The position numbers and the translations under genes are program-made. The notes beneath the pieces are model-generated. The model did not search any database, was not told the origin of the DNA, and saw only the letters and a list, made by a program, of their open reading frames with translations. A stretch of 9,320 bases of DNA from Octadecabacter sp. GTDB lineage: Bacteria > Pseudomonadota > Alphaproteobacteria > Rhodobacterales > Rhodobacteraceae. Location: assembly GCA_018500065.2 (NCBI GenBank), contig JAHBAO020000003.1:1-9320 (forward strand). Direction: 5' to 3'. Position 1 is the stretch's first letter. The number at the start of each line of letters is the position of its first letter. Shown here in pieces: positions 1-7,675 of this stretch.

Positions 1-1002
1 AAAAAGGGCTTTCGTTTTTTCGTAGGCCCCAACGCTGTTCAAGTAGTCGAATGCGGCTGCGGCTCGATCCATCCACGCATGCACGTCGTCGATGATATGG
101 GCCAATGCCTCGACCGAGGACTTGTGATTGGACTGAGGCCAGTTGCGCGATTTGCTCGACTTATCGGCATAAAGCAGCATTGGGGAAACCGCGTAGAGCG
201 TGTCGAGGTTTGGCGAAGTCAGGTCAATCGCCTTCAGTTTTGCGGCAACGGTTTGGTAGCTTTTCGTGGCGTTCTTACACGCGTCTACAAGGTCATCAAC
301 AAGACTCTCTTCGCCGCCAATGAAAGCAATCTGCGCAGCGTCATGACGGGTCGCCCTGTTGGGAAGTTTGAACGTCTTGGTCAATTTGCTGTCGTCAGTT
401 TCTGTCCGGAATGCGGATTTACGTCCGGTGATTGCACCTAGAAAGTTCCCGATTTCTGCACCGGTGTAATAGCGCGCTAGCCCCGCGACGACGTCGGCGT
501 GTTCACCCTCCGCCATCTCATTGAGCACCTCTTCGCGCAGCAGTTGAGCGGCGCGATCTTCCATTTCTTTGAACTGCGGGCTGACTTCGGCTTCCAAAGG
601 AAAGCGCCGCAGGACACCAGCACAAAAGGAGTGGATCGTTTGAATTTTCAATCCACCCGGCGTTTCAATGGCACTGGCGAATAAAGTGCGGGCATTGCTG
701 AGATAGTCGTCGTCAATCAGCGCTTCCGTCCCAAGTTCAACCAACTGGTCACGCAGCGCGGCTTTGGGCATCATCGCCCATTCGCCCAGCCGCTGGAATA
801 AGCGGTTCTGCATCTCCGAAGCGGCGGCTTTGGTATAGGTTAAGCACAGCACATTTTCTGGCCGCGTTCCGGCAAGTAACAGGCGCGCTACACGGTCCGT
901 AAGAACGCGAGTTTTGCCAGACCCGGCGTTGGCTGATAACCACGTGGACTGGGTTGGGTCAGCGGCTTCGATCTGACGGGCGGTGGCGTCATTCGGTTTC
1001 AT
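1..1002 (-). CDS. addA: AddA, double-strand break repair helicase-nuclease subunit (N-terminal 334 codons, cut by window edge)
   Basis: AddA is the UvrD-like superfamily 1 helicase plus nuclease subunit of AddAB, which unwinds and resects DNA ends for RecA-dependent repair in the cytoplasm. The frame is open from the ATG at 1002 to base 1 with no stop, so the helicase motifs of the C-terminal half and the nuclease domain lie outside the window. Visible motifs are Q10 in the Q motif, Walker A ANAGSGKT at about residues 24-31, motif Ia LTYTKAAASEM at 54-64, and IQTIHSFC at about 120-127, all typical of UvrD/AddA proteins. The start overlaps the addB stop as ATGA (1002-999), and an AGGA Shine-Dalgarno at 1012-1009 sits 6 bases upstream, inside addB. 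This fits translational coupling and equal subunit supply. I read the frame through and saw no frameshift. The identity is secure; only completeness is unknown. Confidence 0.96.
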   Translation of the reverse strand, partial: MKPNDATARQIEAADPTQSTWLSANAGSGKTRVLTDRVARLLLAGTRPENVLCLTYTKAAASEMQNRLFQRLGEWAMMPKAALRDQLVELGTEALIDDDYLSNARTLFASAIETPGGLKIQTIHSFCAGVLRRFPLEAEVSPQFKEMEDRAAQLLREEVLNEMAEGEHADVVAGLARYYTGAEIGNFLGAITGRKSAFRTETDDSKLTKTFKLPNRATRHDAAQIAFIGGEESLVDDLVDACKNATKSYQTVAAKLKAIDLTSPNLDTLYAVSPMLLYADKSSKSRNWPQSNHKSSVEALAHIIDDVHAWMDRAAAAFDYLNSVGAYEKTKALF

Positions 1003-3932
1003 GCTAAATCCTGCGGTGCTGCGTCGTGTGTTTCGTCCCATTCGCCGTAACGCGCGAGGTGGTCATAGTTACCTTCAAACGCCAAAGTCTCGTTCGCACT
1101 GCGAGAGGTGTAACCCTTTTTCGGGTCCATCCATTTGGCCATCAAACCCTCAAAGCGCGCCCATGTTTCCGCAGTAGGTTCATCTTGCAACGGGGCGGGT
1201 TGATCGCGCAGATCACTTCCTAAACCGATATAAACGGCTGCTTGTGTGCGGACGCGCCCGACGGCTTTGAAAGCACCGCGTTCAACCATCGCAGCCTCGA
1301 GCAGCAGCTGTTTGTCAAAGTGCTTTTGTTGTGCCGGGCTTGGTGCTTTGCCGGTTTTGTAATCATAGATCAGCGCTTCGCCATCATTCGACATGTCAAT
1401 TCGGTCAGCTGTTCCGGTTAGCTTGAAGGGCACGCGTGTTAGCGCGAGTTCCCCGTACATTTCAGTGTCAATGTTAGTTGAGTAGGCGCGACGTTTTGTT
1501 TCCTCGGCCAGAAAGTGGGGCGCGAAGGACGTGATCCGCGCGTACCAAAGCGCGCGAACTGCGGGCCACGGGCATTGTTCCGCAAGGACATCGGATGCGA
1601 TCGAAAGCAAAGCGGCTTCAGCGTTTTGATCTGATGGGTCGACCTTAGCTTTCATAAACGTCTCAAGAATCTTGTGAACAATTGTTCCGCGCAGCGGAGC
1701 GTCCGGTGTGTGAGACAGTGAATCCAATGCGTTCAAGCCCAGGATTTTTCGTGCATAGATCGCGTAAGGATCGCGTATGAGCGTCTTTATCTGAGTCACT
1801 GAAAGCTGTTGCGGGCGCGCGTCCGTCGGTGGGCACGGGGATGGGCGTGGTGCTGGATCAATTTGCTCCGTTGGCGCAGCGATGCTCGCCGCTAAAGACA
1901 GCCAAAACTGCCCGCGTTCGCGCATCGCTTTAAGGCAGTCTGGTCCACCTTGATCACCCAATCCGCCCAACAGGTTGGTTAGTCTGTTGACCCATCTGCT
2001 GGGAACGGTTTCGGCCTCGTCGGACCGGACCGAGCGGCTAAGTACAACTTCGCGGGCACAAACCGCCTGTTGGTAGTCATGCGCGCTTAGCCCGATCCGG
2101 CGTTCGGGCAACAGCAACCCTGCTTGTTTTCGCATGTGTCGGTTAAGCCAAGGGTCCGGCGTCGGTGTCTCGGGCCAAGTACCTTCATTAAGGCCGGCAA
2201 GAATAACCAACTCAGCGGACTGCACGCGGGCTTCCAATGTTCCCCAAATAAGGACTTGGGGATGTCCGGCATCGCGGTCGCGCACTTCAGCAGCCGCAAG
2301 GATGCTGTTCACAAGGCGGCGGTATTCCCGAGATGACATTTGACCGCCTGCGTCTGCGTGGGACTGTAGTTCGGATATCGCACGCAATGCTTCGCGGCCC
2401 GCCGCCTTTTTCCAAAGCTCGCCTGATCCTTCGGCATCTGGTCCAACCGCTAGGCGTTCAGCGATATCAATGTGTCGGGCAACATGGTCTGTAAGCTGCC
2501 TCGGGGTATCATCCTTGAGGTCAATCAGGATCGAGCTGATCCAACCCACCCAATCCAGCGATTCATCGGGCTTTTCTTGCGCCCAAGTTGTCAGACTTTC
2601 AGCCGTCGGAAAGGGCGGTCCGTAGCGGCGAAGATGAAGTTCCAAGGCGTTCGTTCGGAAGGCATGATCACCACGATCAGGCCGGTCAGAGTGGCTTAGT
2701 GGGTGACGTAAAAGGACGAGGAGCTGCTCGGCATCCAGTTGCTCGCAAAAAAGATCAGCGATGTGGCGCAAGAACCGTCCCGGTGCAGTGAGTTGCAGAG
2801 GCAGGCCAGCACTGTCGTCGGGAACGATATTCCATCTATCCAAAGCAGCGGTGACCTGCCGTGTGAGGATCCTGTCCGGTGAAATGAGCGCTGCGGTTTG
2901 GTTGTCTTCGACGGCTTGGCGTAAGCGGGCGGCGATAGCATCCGCCTCGGTGCGTGGACTCGCTGCCTCAAGCATTGTGATGCCTTCGGTAGCCCGAACA
3001 AGATCGCCAAGATCGGGGCCGTCGTTGATCCATTGATGGGTCACGGGCGCTGGGCGTAATGAAAGGGAAACTAACTGCGTTCGTGCGGTATTTATGGCTG
3101 TGTTCGCACCCCAAGTTTCAATGTCTGAAGGGTGAAGTTCGAGCTCATTACAGAACGCTTTGAACCTGTATTGTGGATGGTCTTCCGCTCCTGATTTTTG
3201 TTCCATCATATCCCAAACATTCGACGGCATATCGCAATCTAGTCCGGGCAAAATCACAGCGCCTTGCGGGAGCTGAGCGACGGCCTGCATAAACAACGAC
3301 GTGGCCCCGCGCGACCCAGTTGATCCGGCGACGATGACAGGATGCGAGGGCGTATTTTCGATCCAGCGGGCAATGAGGGATTCAATCACGCTACGCTGAC
3401 GACCTTCGCCGTCTAACTGGCCGTCTTCAAAGAAGGGTTGCACCAGCTTGATGAACGACAGCGCTCGTTCCCAGTGCCCCGACTGGTCCGAGATGTCGAG
3501 GTCGGCAATTGCTTCTGGCAGAACGCCTTCGCCCTGCATTTCATTCATGAGGGCGACAATACTTTCGGCGAGGTCAATCGCGGAGTCTTGGGAGGCCAAT
3601 GTCGGGTCCGCTTCCAGCAAACCCTTCACCAACTGCGCCACTTCGAGACGCCTGCGGAGCGGGGAAATTGCAGGCGGGAGGTTTTGGTCAATGTGGTCTT
3701 GTGCCAAGTCTGTAACAAGGCGAATGCGCGGTAACAAAAGTGCGCCGCCTTCATGAAATAGCGCTGTGAGCCGTCTTTGCATGCGCCGCGTGTTGACGTA
3801 GATTTCTACGCGCGCGACATCTGATGGTGACATGGACTTGAAATACTGGCGCAGTCCGTCATGGAGCGCTGTCGAAAAATCCTGCCCTAGCGGAACACCA
3901 AATACGCGTGGACCTGTCTGAGATTCAAACAT
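999..3932 (-). CDS. addB: AddB, double-strand break repair protein (alphaproteobacterial type)
   Basis: AddB is the partner subunit of AddA, with a degenerate helicase-like body and a C-terminal PD-(D/E)XK nuclease. Counting from the upstream ATG at 3938 (979 residues), the nuclease residues are H755 in GTIVHKILE, D845 in TGTADRID, and D859 with K861 in IYDYKTGK, followed by QLLLEA at 877-882. AGLNEGTWPE at 581-590 is a conserved AddB-type helicase remnant. I see no Walker A in the N-terminus, and no cysteines at the position before the nuclease (RDPY at 722-725) or near the C-terminus, so the iron-sulfur cluster of Bacillus AddB appears to be absent. I prefer the ATG at 3932 (977 residues), because GGGGA at 3942-3938 is then 5 bases upstream; with the ATG at 3938 it would abut the start codon. 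The gene overlaps murU by 8 bases upstream and addA by 4 downstream. Confidence 0.96.
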   Translation of the reverse strand: MFESQTGPRVFGVPLGQDFSTALHDGLRQYFKSMSPSDVARVEIYVNTRRMQRRLTALFHEGGALLLPRIRLVTDLAQDHIDQNLPPAISPLRRRLEVAQLVKGLLEADPTLASQDSAIDLAESIVALMNEMQGEGVLPEAIADLDISDQSGHWERALSFIKLVQPFFEDGQLDGEGRQRSVIESLIARWIENTPSHPVIVAGSTGSRGATSLFMQAVAQLPQGAVILPGLDCDMPSNVWDMMEQKSGAEDHPQYRFKAFCNELELHPSDIETWGANTAINTARTQLVSLSLRPAPVTHQWINDGPDLGDLVRATEGITMLEAASPRTEADAIAARLRQAVEDNQTAALISPDRILTRQVTAALDRWNIVPDDSAGLPLQLTAPGRFLRHIADLFCEQLDAEQLLVLLRHPLSHSDRPDRGDHAFRTNALELHLRRYGPPFPTAESLTTWAQEKPDESLDWVGWISSILIDLKDDTPRQLTDHVARHIDIAERLAVGPDAEGSGELWKKAAGREALRAISELQSHADAGGQMSSREYRRLVNSILAAAEVRDRDAGHPQVLIWGTLEARVQSAELVILAGLNEGTWPETPTPDPWLNRHMRKQAGLLLPERRIGLSAHDYQQAVCAREVVLSRSVRSDEAETVPSRWVNRLTNLLGGLGDQGGPDCLKAMRERGQFWLSLAASIAAPTEQIDPAPRPSPCPPTDARPQQLSVTQIKTLIRDPYAIYARKILGLNALDSLSHTPDAPLRGTIVHKILETFMKAKVDPSDQNAEAALLSIASDVLAEQCPWPAVRALWYARITSFAPHFLAEETKRRAYSTNIDTEMYGELALTRVPFKLTGTADRIDMSNDGEALIYDYKTGKAPSPAQQKHFDKQLLLEAAMVERGAFKAVGRVRTQAAVYIGLGSDLRDQPAPLQDEPTAETWARFEGLMAKWMDPKKGYTSRSANETLAFEGNYDHLARYGEWDETHDAAPQDLA

Positions 3933-4617
3933 TGGCATCCCCGGCGAGCATGGCTTCAGCGACAGGAATGTTGTCTGGGCGACCTACATCGCACCATTGT
4001 CCGCCATAAACCGCGCCGTACATGGTGCCCTTTGCAAGTATGTCGTTCCACAGTGCCCACATTGAAAACGCAGTTTCAGAAATTGCGGCGAGGCCATCTG
4101 TGCGGATGATCTGAACGCCTGAATAAACGTAGTCGTCGCCGCGAGAAAGGTGGCCTTCGCTATCAATATTGAAGTCTCCGGAACCGTTATGACCAACGGC
4201 CTGCGAGGTTGGGATCATCAACAACAAGGCATCCATTTTTTCCGGCTGCCATGCGTCTTGCAAGCATTTCACAGGATTTGAACCACGCCAAACGGCATCG
4301 GTATTCATCGTAAAAACCGGATTGCTATCGAGGAGCGGCAGAGCACGTTTCAGCCCACCGCCTGTTTCTAGCAGCTTGTCGGACTCATCCGAGACAATTG
4401 TGTCTTTACCCGCAAGGTGCGTATGAATTTGCTCTGCGAAGTAGTGAGCATTCACAATCGTCTTTAACCCACCACATTGTGCAAGTGCATGGTCAAGAAG
4501 CGGTTTTCCGGAGACATCAACAAGTGGCTTGGGACGCGTGTTCGTAAGCGGAGCCATACGTGTGCCAAGGCCAGCAGCAAACAAAAGAATGGCAGTCGGG
4601 TGTTCATCCAAAGTCAT
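3925..4617 (-). CDS. murU: Sugar-1-phosphate nucleotidyltransferase, MurU-like (probable MurNAc-1-phosphate uridylyltransferase)
   Basis: This 230-residue cytoplasmic protein is a compact GT-A-fold nucleotidyltransferase. The nucleotide-binding signature AAGLGTRM is at residues 14-21, followed by RPKPLV at 28-33 with the usual catalytic lysine. ETGGGLK is at 84-90, the metal-binding NTDA at 105-108, and GQWCDVGRP at about 206-214, a conserved C-terminal motif. Length matches MurU of Pseudomonas (about 220 residues) and is short for GlmU or RmlA, because no acyltransferase or other extra domain follows. MurU transfers UMP to MurNAc-1-phosphate to give UDP-MurNAc in peptidoglycan recycling. Its direct coupling to an AmgK-like kinase (ATGA overlap at 4617-4614) strongly suggests this role. 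A GGAG at 4623-4620 is only 2 bases from the ATG but 8 bases from a TTG at codon 3, so the true start could be there. The substrate is inferred from context; the enzyme class is clear. Confidence 0.82.
   Translation of the reverse strand: MTLDEHPTAILLFAAGLGTRMAPLTNTRPKPLVDVSGKPLLDHALAQCGGLKTIVNAHYFAEQIHTHLAGKDTIVSDESDKLLETGGGLKRALPLLDSNPVFTMNTDAVWRGSNPVKCLQDAWQPEKMDALLLMIPTSQAVGHNGSGDFNIDSEGHLSRGDDYVYSGVQIIRTDGLAAISETAFSMWALWNDILAKGTMYGAVYGGQWCDVGRPDNIPVAEAMLAGDANV
3938..3942 (-). promoter_or_regulatory. Shine-Dalgarno deciding the addB start
   Basis: GGGGA on the minus strand lies 5 bases before the ATG at 3932 and directly touches the alternative ATG at 3938. It therefore supports the downstream start and a protein beginning MFESQTGPRVFG. 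The site is inside the 3' end of the murU-like gene, so ribosomes finishing murU would expose it. Confidence 0.5.
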
Positions 4618-5570
4618 TTCTCCGTCGGGTCAAAAGCCCGTTCTATAAGTCGAGCGAGGTCTGACATGTCGGATTCAGCCAAGTCAGTTTGCAGATGCGC
4701 CCAGACACGCGGGATGAGTGTTAGATATGACATCTTGCCGTCTTGTTTTGCGAGGCGATTGAAGATGCCCAAAATACGCAGGTTGCGCTGGATAGCCATT
4801 ATATGAAACGCGCGTTTGAAATCGGCCAGATTATGATCGCCGCCAGCGAGTTGGCCGATCAGTGGGTTTAGCAAATCAGGATTCACGTCTCGTCGAGCGT
4901 CGCGAAGCAAAGACGCAAGATCATAGGTTGGGTGCGTAACGAAAGCGTCTTGAAAATCAAGAAGCCCTACGCGTGCTGTGCCATGTTCGTTTGGCCGCCA
5001 GATCAAGTTTTCTGCGTGGAAGTCCCTTAGAGATAGGACAGACGGATTAGGGTCTACCTCGGCCAAAAGTGCTTGAACTTTGGCGGTGATGTCCGCTGCG
5101 AGATCAGCGCTTTGGTCTTTCGCCGCCCAATCAAAAGCAAGCCCGATCATCTCGGATCCAACGACGGGCGTCATCTTTGTAAGGCCTGAAGGAGCGGGGG
5201 CGGATTGAAGTGTTTTCAATACGTCGACTGTAGACATGTAGAGCGTCTGCTCGTCGTTTGGGGACGTGACCATGTGTTTTGCGAAGTCGACGTCGCCGAG
5301 GTCGCTTAACACTAGTAGTCCGCCGGCTTCGTTCCATGCCAAAACCTCAGGAGCGGCCAATGAAATTTCATTGATGTGAGCCGCGATTTCAACGAAGCGA
5401 GATTGGTTACCGCAAGTTTCTTCTGGCGCATCCATGAGAATGACGGATTGGTTCTCTGGACCCAAAAGCCGCTCGTACCGGCGCGCTGACGCATCTCCCG
5501 CGAGGGGCGTTCGCCGCCACTCGGCCCATTCGCTCAAGGCCAGCCAGTTTTCAACTATTTCGTTACGCAT
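4614..5570 (-). CDS. amgK: Aminoglycoside phosphotransferase-fold kinase, AmgK-like (probable MurNAc/GlcNAc anomeric kinase)
   Basis: This is a 318-residue APH/choline-kinase-fold phosphotransferase. Numbered from the ATG at 5570, GDASARRY at 25-32 is the nucleotide-loop signature of this subgroup. LRDFHAENLIW at 181-191 is the Brenner motif, with catalytic D183 and N188. GLLDFQDA at 202-209 gives the metal-binding D205, and the DFQDA form is typical of AmgK rather than drug-modifying APHs. AmgK phosphorylates MurNAc and GlcNAc at C1, feeding MurU. The downstream gene overlaps by 4 bases and encodes a MurU-like enzyme, which supports the pairing. An upstream ATG at 5612 would add 14 residues and overlap tsaE by 50 bases. 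I prefer 5570, which gives an 8-base overlap with the tsaE end and a start right before the conserved region. Neither start has a strong Shine-Dalgarno, which fits coupling to tsaE translation. Database labels may read only 'phosphotransferase'. Confidence 0.82.
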   Translation of the reverse strand: MRNEIVENWLALSEWAEWRRTPLAGDASARRYERLLGPENQSVILMDAPEETCGNQSRFVEIAAHINEISLAAPEVLAWNEAGGLLVLSDLGDVDFAKHMVTSPNDEQTLYMSTVDVLKTLQSAPAPSGLTKMTPVVGSEMIGLAFDWAAKDQSADLAADITAKVQALLAEVDPNPSVLSLRDFHAENLIWRPNEHGTARVGLLDFQDAFVTHPTYDLASLLRDARRDVNPDLLNPLIGQLAGGDHNLADFKRAFHIMAIQRNLRILGIFNRLAKQDGKMSYLTLIPRVWAHLQTDLAESDMSDLARLIERAFDPTEK

Positions 5571-6033
5571 GGATGTCGATCCCGGACAGTCTGCTACGCC
5601 AATTGTCCCCATAAGTGAGTGTTGCGAGGTGACAATCGGGTGCGACAGTTAATTCGATATCCAAAGCGGTGTTTGGCGTTAAGCCTTCAATTAATTCGGG
5701 CCATTCGATCAAACAAATCTGTTCGTTCATCGCATCGGTTAAACCAAGTTCAACTGCTTCTTGCGTATCGCCTATTCGGTAAAGATCAGCGTGCCAAATT
5801 TCTACGTCCCCGAAATCATACGTTTGGACGAGCGTAAATGTTGGCGATGGAACTTCGGTCTCAGACCCTAGAAGTGATCGGATAAAAGCGCGTGCTAACG
5901 CGGACTTCCCAGCGCCGATTTGACCACGTAGCAGAAAGCAGTCACCGGCCTGCGCGTATTTCGCAAGGGTTTCGCCGAGTTGGGCTGTGTCATCTTCAGA
6001 AGAGAGCAGTAAAGTTGTTGTAAATCGCACCAT
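5563..6033 (-). CDS. tsaE: TsaE, tRNA threonylcarbamoyladenosine biosynthesis ATPase
   Basis: TsaE is the small P-loop ATPase that works with TsaB and TsaD to install threonylcarbamoyl on A37 of ANN-decoding tRNAs (t6A), in the cytoplasm. The 156-residue length is normal. Walker A GQIGAGKS is at 37-44, SPTFTLV at 63-69, HADLYR at 81-86, ELGL at 95-98 and LIEWPE at 108-113, all in the family order. The usual acidic or asparagine residue after the first Walker A glycine is glutamine here and the final threonine is serine, both conservative. The gene starts 40 bases after the PAS gene stop, with no clear Shine-Dalgarno and no terminator in that gap. Its stop codon lies inside the first codons of the amgK-like gene (ATGCGTAA, 5570-5563). 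It appears to be the first member of the tightly overlapping block, and may be transcribed with the genes upstream. Confidence 0.95.
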   Translation of the reverse strand: MVRFTTTLLLSSEDDTAQLGETLAKYAQAGDCFLLRGQIGAGKSALARAFIRSLLGSETEVPSPTFTLVQTYDFGDVEIWHADLYRIGDTQEAVELGLTDAMNEQICLIEWPELIEGLTPNTALDIELTVAPDCHLATLTYGDNWRSRLSGIDIHA

Positions 6034-6073
6034 GTGCCAACTTTAGGCCACCCCGAAGTGCCTGCAAGGTCAA

Positions 6074-7675
6074 TCAGACAGACGCGGTGCGTTGAGGTGT
6101 GAAATCCAATGCCTCGACGTGACCTGAATCTGTATTTTCTTTATTGGCAAGCGTGAACGTGACCTGATGATTTCCGTCTGGTAAAGGATGGTACTGGCAG
6201 CTGATCTCGACATGGCTGTCGAGCCAGACTGCACCTTGCCAAGGGGCATCTGTTTTTCCAAGACGGATTGTTTCATTAAGCTTAACCCAGACAGGTGACG
6301 GCGCGGTGGCCTCCTGCCAATTTGCGGACTCCTCTGCGAAGTCGCGGTTACTGATCGCACTTTCTAGCTGAGTTCCCCAAAGCGATTGATATGCACTGTT
6401 TGCCATGACCATTGTTCCGGACGACGAAAACACGCAAACGGCAGCTTCAAGATTATCAATCACGGCGCTGCCAATGTCGATCTGTGAGCGGAACTTTCGC
6501 GTCAGAGAAACTTCATCACTTATGTCTTCTAACAGGAACGCGATTGCGCCATTTGGGTGTGGTTTGCCGGTTACACGAAACGTTTGCCCATTCGGAATGG
6601 ACCAAGTTTCTTGATAACTTCCTTGTGCGGCGGCAGATTCCAAGGCGGCCATCTGATTTCGCCAAGAAGAATAGTTTTTCGGCTCCGGAATCATGCGGTT
6701 GTCGCGAAGACGATCGAGGAATGAAAACAACGTTGGGCGCGCGATCAGAAAATCGAGGGGCAAAAGGCTCATGTCGCCGAGCGCAGGATTAAACAGAACA
6801 AGACGGCGGTCAGCATCGAAAATCGCGAGCCCCACCGAAAGGTGAGCGAAAGTTTTTGTGAGCGTCTGAACGAAATCGCGCTGGGCCTCTTTCGCCGAAA
6901 CAACGGTAGTTGCATCGATAGCGAAATGAATCGTGTCGCTCCCGCGCTTTAGGCTCGTGACTTCAAACCAGATCGGCTTATCGTTCAGGGCGATGTCGAC
7001 GCGGTGCATATCAATGACGGGCGCACTTCCCACCGGCACAGCGATATTGTTGAAAACATCATGCGGCGGCCAAGGTCGCGGCGCGTCAGGTGCAACGGGA
7101 AAGAGAAGCTCAGAAAGTTCGATATAGGACTTGTTTGCCCAAGTAAGCATGCCTTGGGCGTCTTGCTTCCAGATTAGTTGCGGTGAGTCTTCGCCGATGC
7201 TGCGAAGAGTCTCAAGTTCATGCTCAATCGCGTTTGCCGTGAGCGGGTCAATCGTATCATCTGGATGGTCTGTGTGTTGGACCACTGTAATTCGCGCCAG
7301 TCCATTCCAGTATTCCGCTTCGATCCAGCTGTTGTGGCCATCTACGGGTTTGATTGACCTCTTCCCAGTGCTCGCAAGGTCTGAAAGTTGAGATCGTAGT
7401 TCAGGAAAGCGAGTGGAAAGAATGGAAAGAAAGGCCTCCCATTCAGTTTGATCTTTATTCCGTTTCGCCATCAGGTCGAGGGCGGGTGGTGAAGCGTCAA
7501 CGAGGGTTTCATCATCGAAGAGAAAGGTAATCGTACCTTCCGCTTCGAGCATTAGGGTGCGCGCGGTTACCAGTGACTTTCGGTTTGTACGAATCCAAAA
7601 CGCGAGCAAACTGAAAGCGCAAAATACGCCCGCTAGAATGGCACAAAACGCACCTAAAAAACCAAATTGACCCAT
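6074..7675 (-). CDS. Membrane-anchored multi-PAS-domain protein without kinase domain
   Basis: This 533-residue protein has one hydrophobic segment near the N-terminus (residues about 4-28, containing two cysteines) and then a long soluble part that should face the cytoplasm. I see three clear PAS-like units and one weaker one: about 36-131 (weak), 152-262 (DSPQLIWKQD and LTWANKSY), 275-388 (VGLAIFDADRRLVLFNPAL, resembling PAS_7) and 403-510 (AAVCVFSSSGTMVMANSAY). No H-box, HATPase, GGDEF, EAL or other output domain follows; the chain ends about 20 residues after the last PAS. The ATG at 7675 is chosen because GGAGGT lies 5 bases upstream; the frame stays open to a TTG at 7702, but that lacks such a site. 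The gene lies 60 bases downstream of regB, so a link to redox signalling is possible, but the neighbour is only suggestive. Ligand, partner and function are unknown. Relatives are probably labelled 'PAS domain-containing protein'. Confidence 0.85.
   Translation of the reverse strand: MGQFGFLGAFCAILAGVFCAFSLLAFWIRTNRKSLVTARTLMLEAEGTITFLFDDETLVDASPPALDLMAKRNKDQTEWEAFLSILSTRFPELRSQLSDLASTGKRSIKPVDGHNSWIEAEYWNGLARITVVQHTDHPDDTIDPLTANAIEHELETLRSIGEDSPQLIWKQDAQGMLTWANKSYIELSELLFPVAPDAPRPWPPHDVFNNIAVPVGSAPVIDMHRVDIALNDKPIWFEVTSLKRGSDTIHFAIDATTVVSAKEAQRDFVQTLTKTFAHLSVGLAIFDADRRLVLFNPALGDMSLLPLDFLIARPTLFSFLDRLRDNRMIPEPKNYSSWRNQMAALESAAAQGSYQETWSIPNGQTFRVTGKPHPNGAIAFLLEDISDEVSLTRKFRSQIDIGSAVIDNLEAAVCVFSSSGTMVMANSAYQSLWGTQLESAISNRDFAEESANWQEATAPSPVWVKLNETIRLGKTDAPWQGAVWLDSHVEISCQYHPLPDGNHQVTFTLANKENTDSGHVEALDFTPQRTASV

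Noticed and set aside
79..441. Plus-strand open frame of 120 codons, and a second overlapping one at 105-323
   Set aside because: They lie antisense to addA, which carries clear helicase motifs in the opposite frame; no recognisable protein or ribosome binding site.
2696..3010. Minus-strand frame of 104 codons inside addB in another frame
   Set aside because: It shares the strand with addB but is out of frame within its conserved body; the translation shows no domain.
4614..5570. Reading the APH-fold gene as an aminoglycoside resistance determinant
   Set aside because: The DFQDA motif and the coupled MurU-like gene fit the sugar kinase AmgK, and there is no mobile-element context.
5571..5612. 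Longer start for the AmgK-like gene at the ATG at 5612
   Set aside because: It would force a 50-base overlap with tsaE, has no Shine-Dalgarno, and adds residues outside the conserved fold.
6034..6073. Possible hairpin terminator (GGCAC-TTCGG-GTGGCC type) between the PAS gene and tsaE
   Set aside because: The stem is about 5 bp with a bulge and no T-run follows in the transcript, so it does not qualify as an intrinsic terminator.
6412..6792. Plus-strand open frame of 126 codons within the multi-PAS gene
   Set aside because: Basic, Arg-rich and featureless translation opposite the PAS domains; no Shine-Dalgarno.
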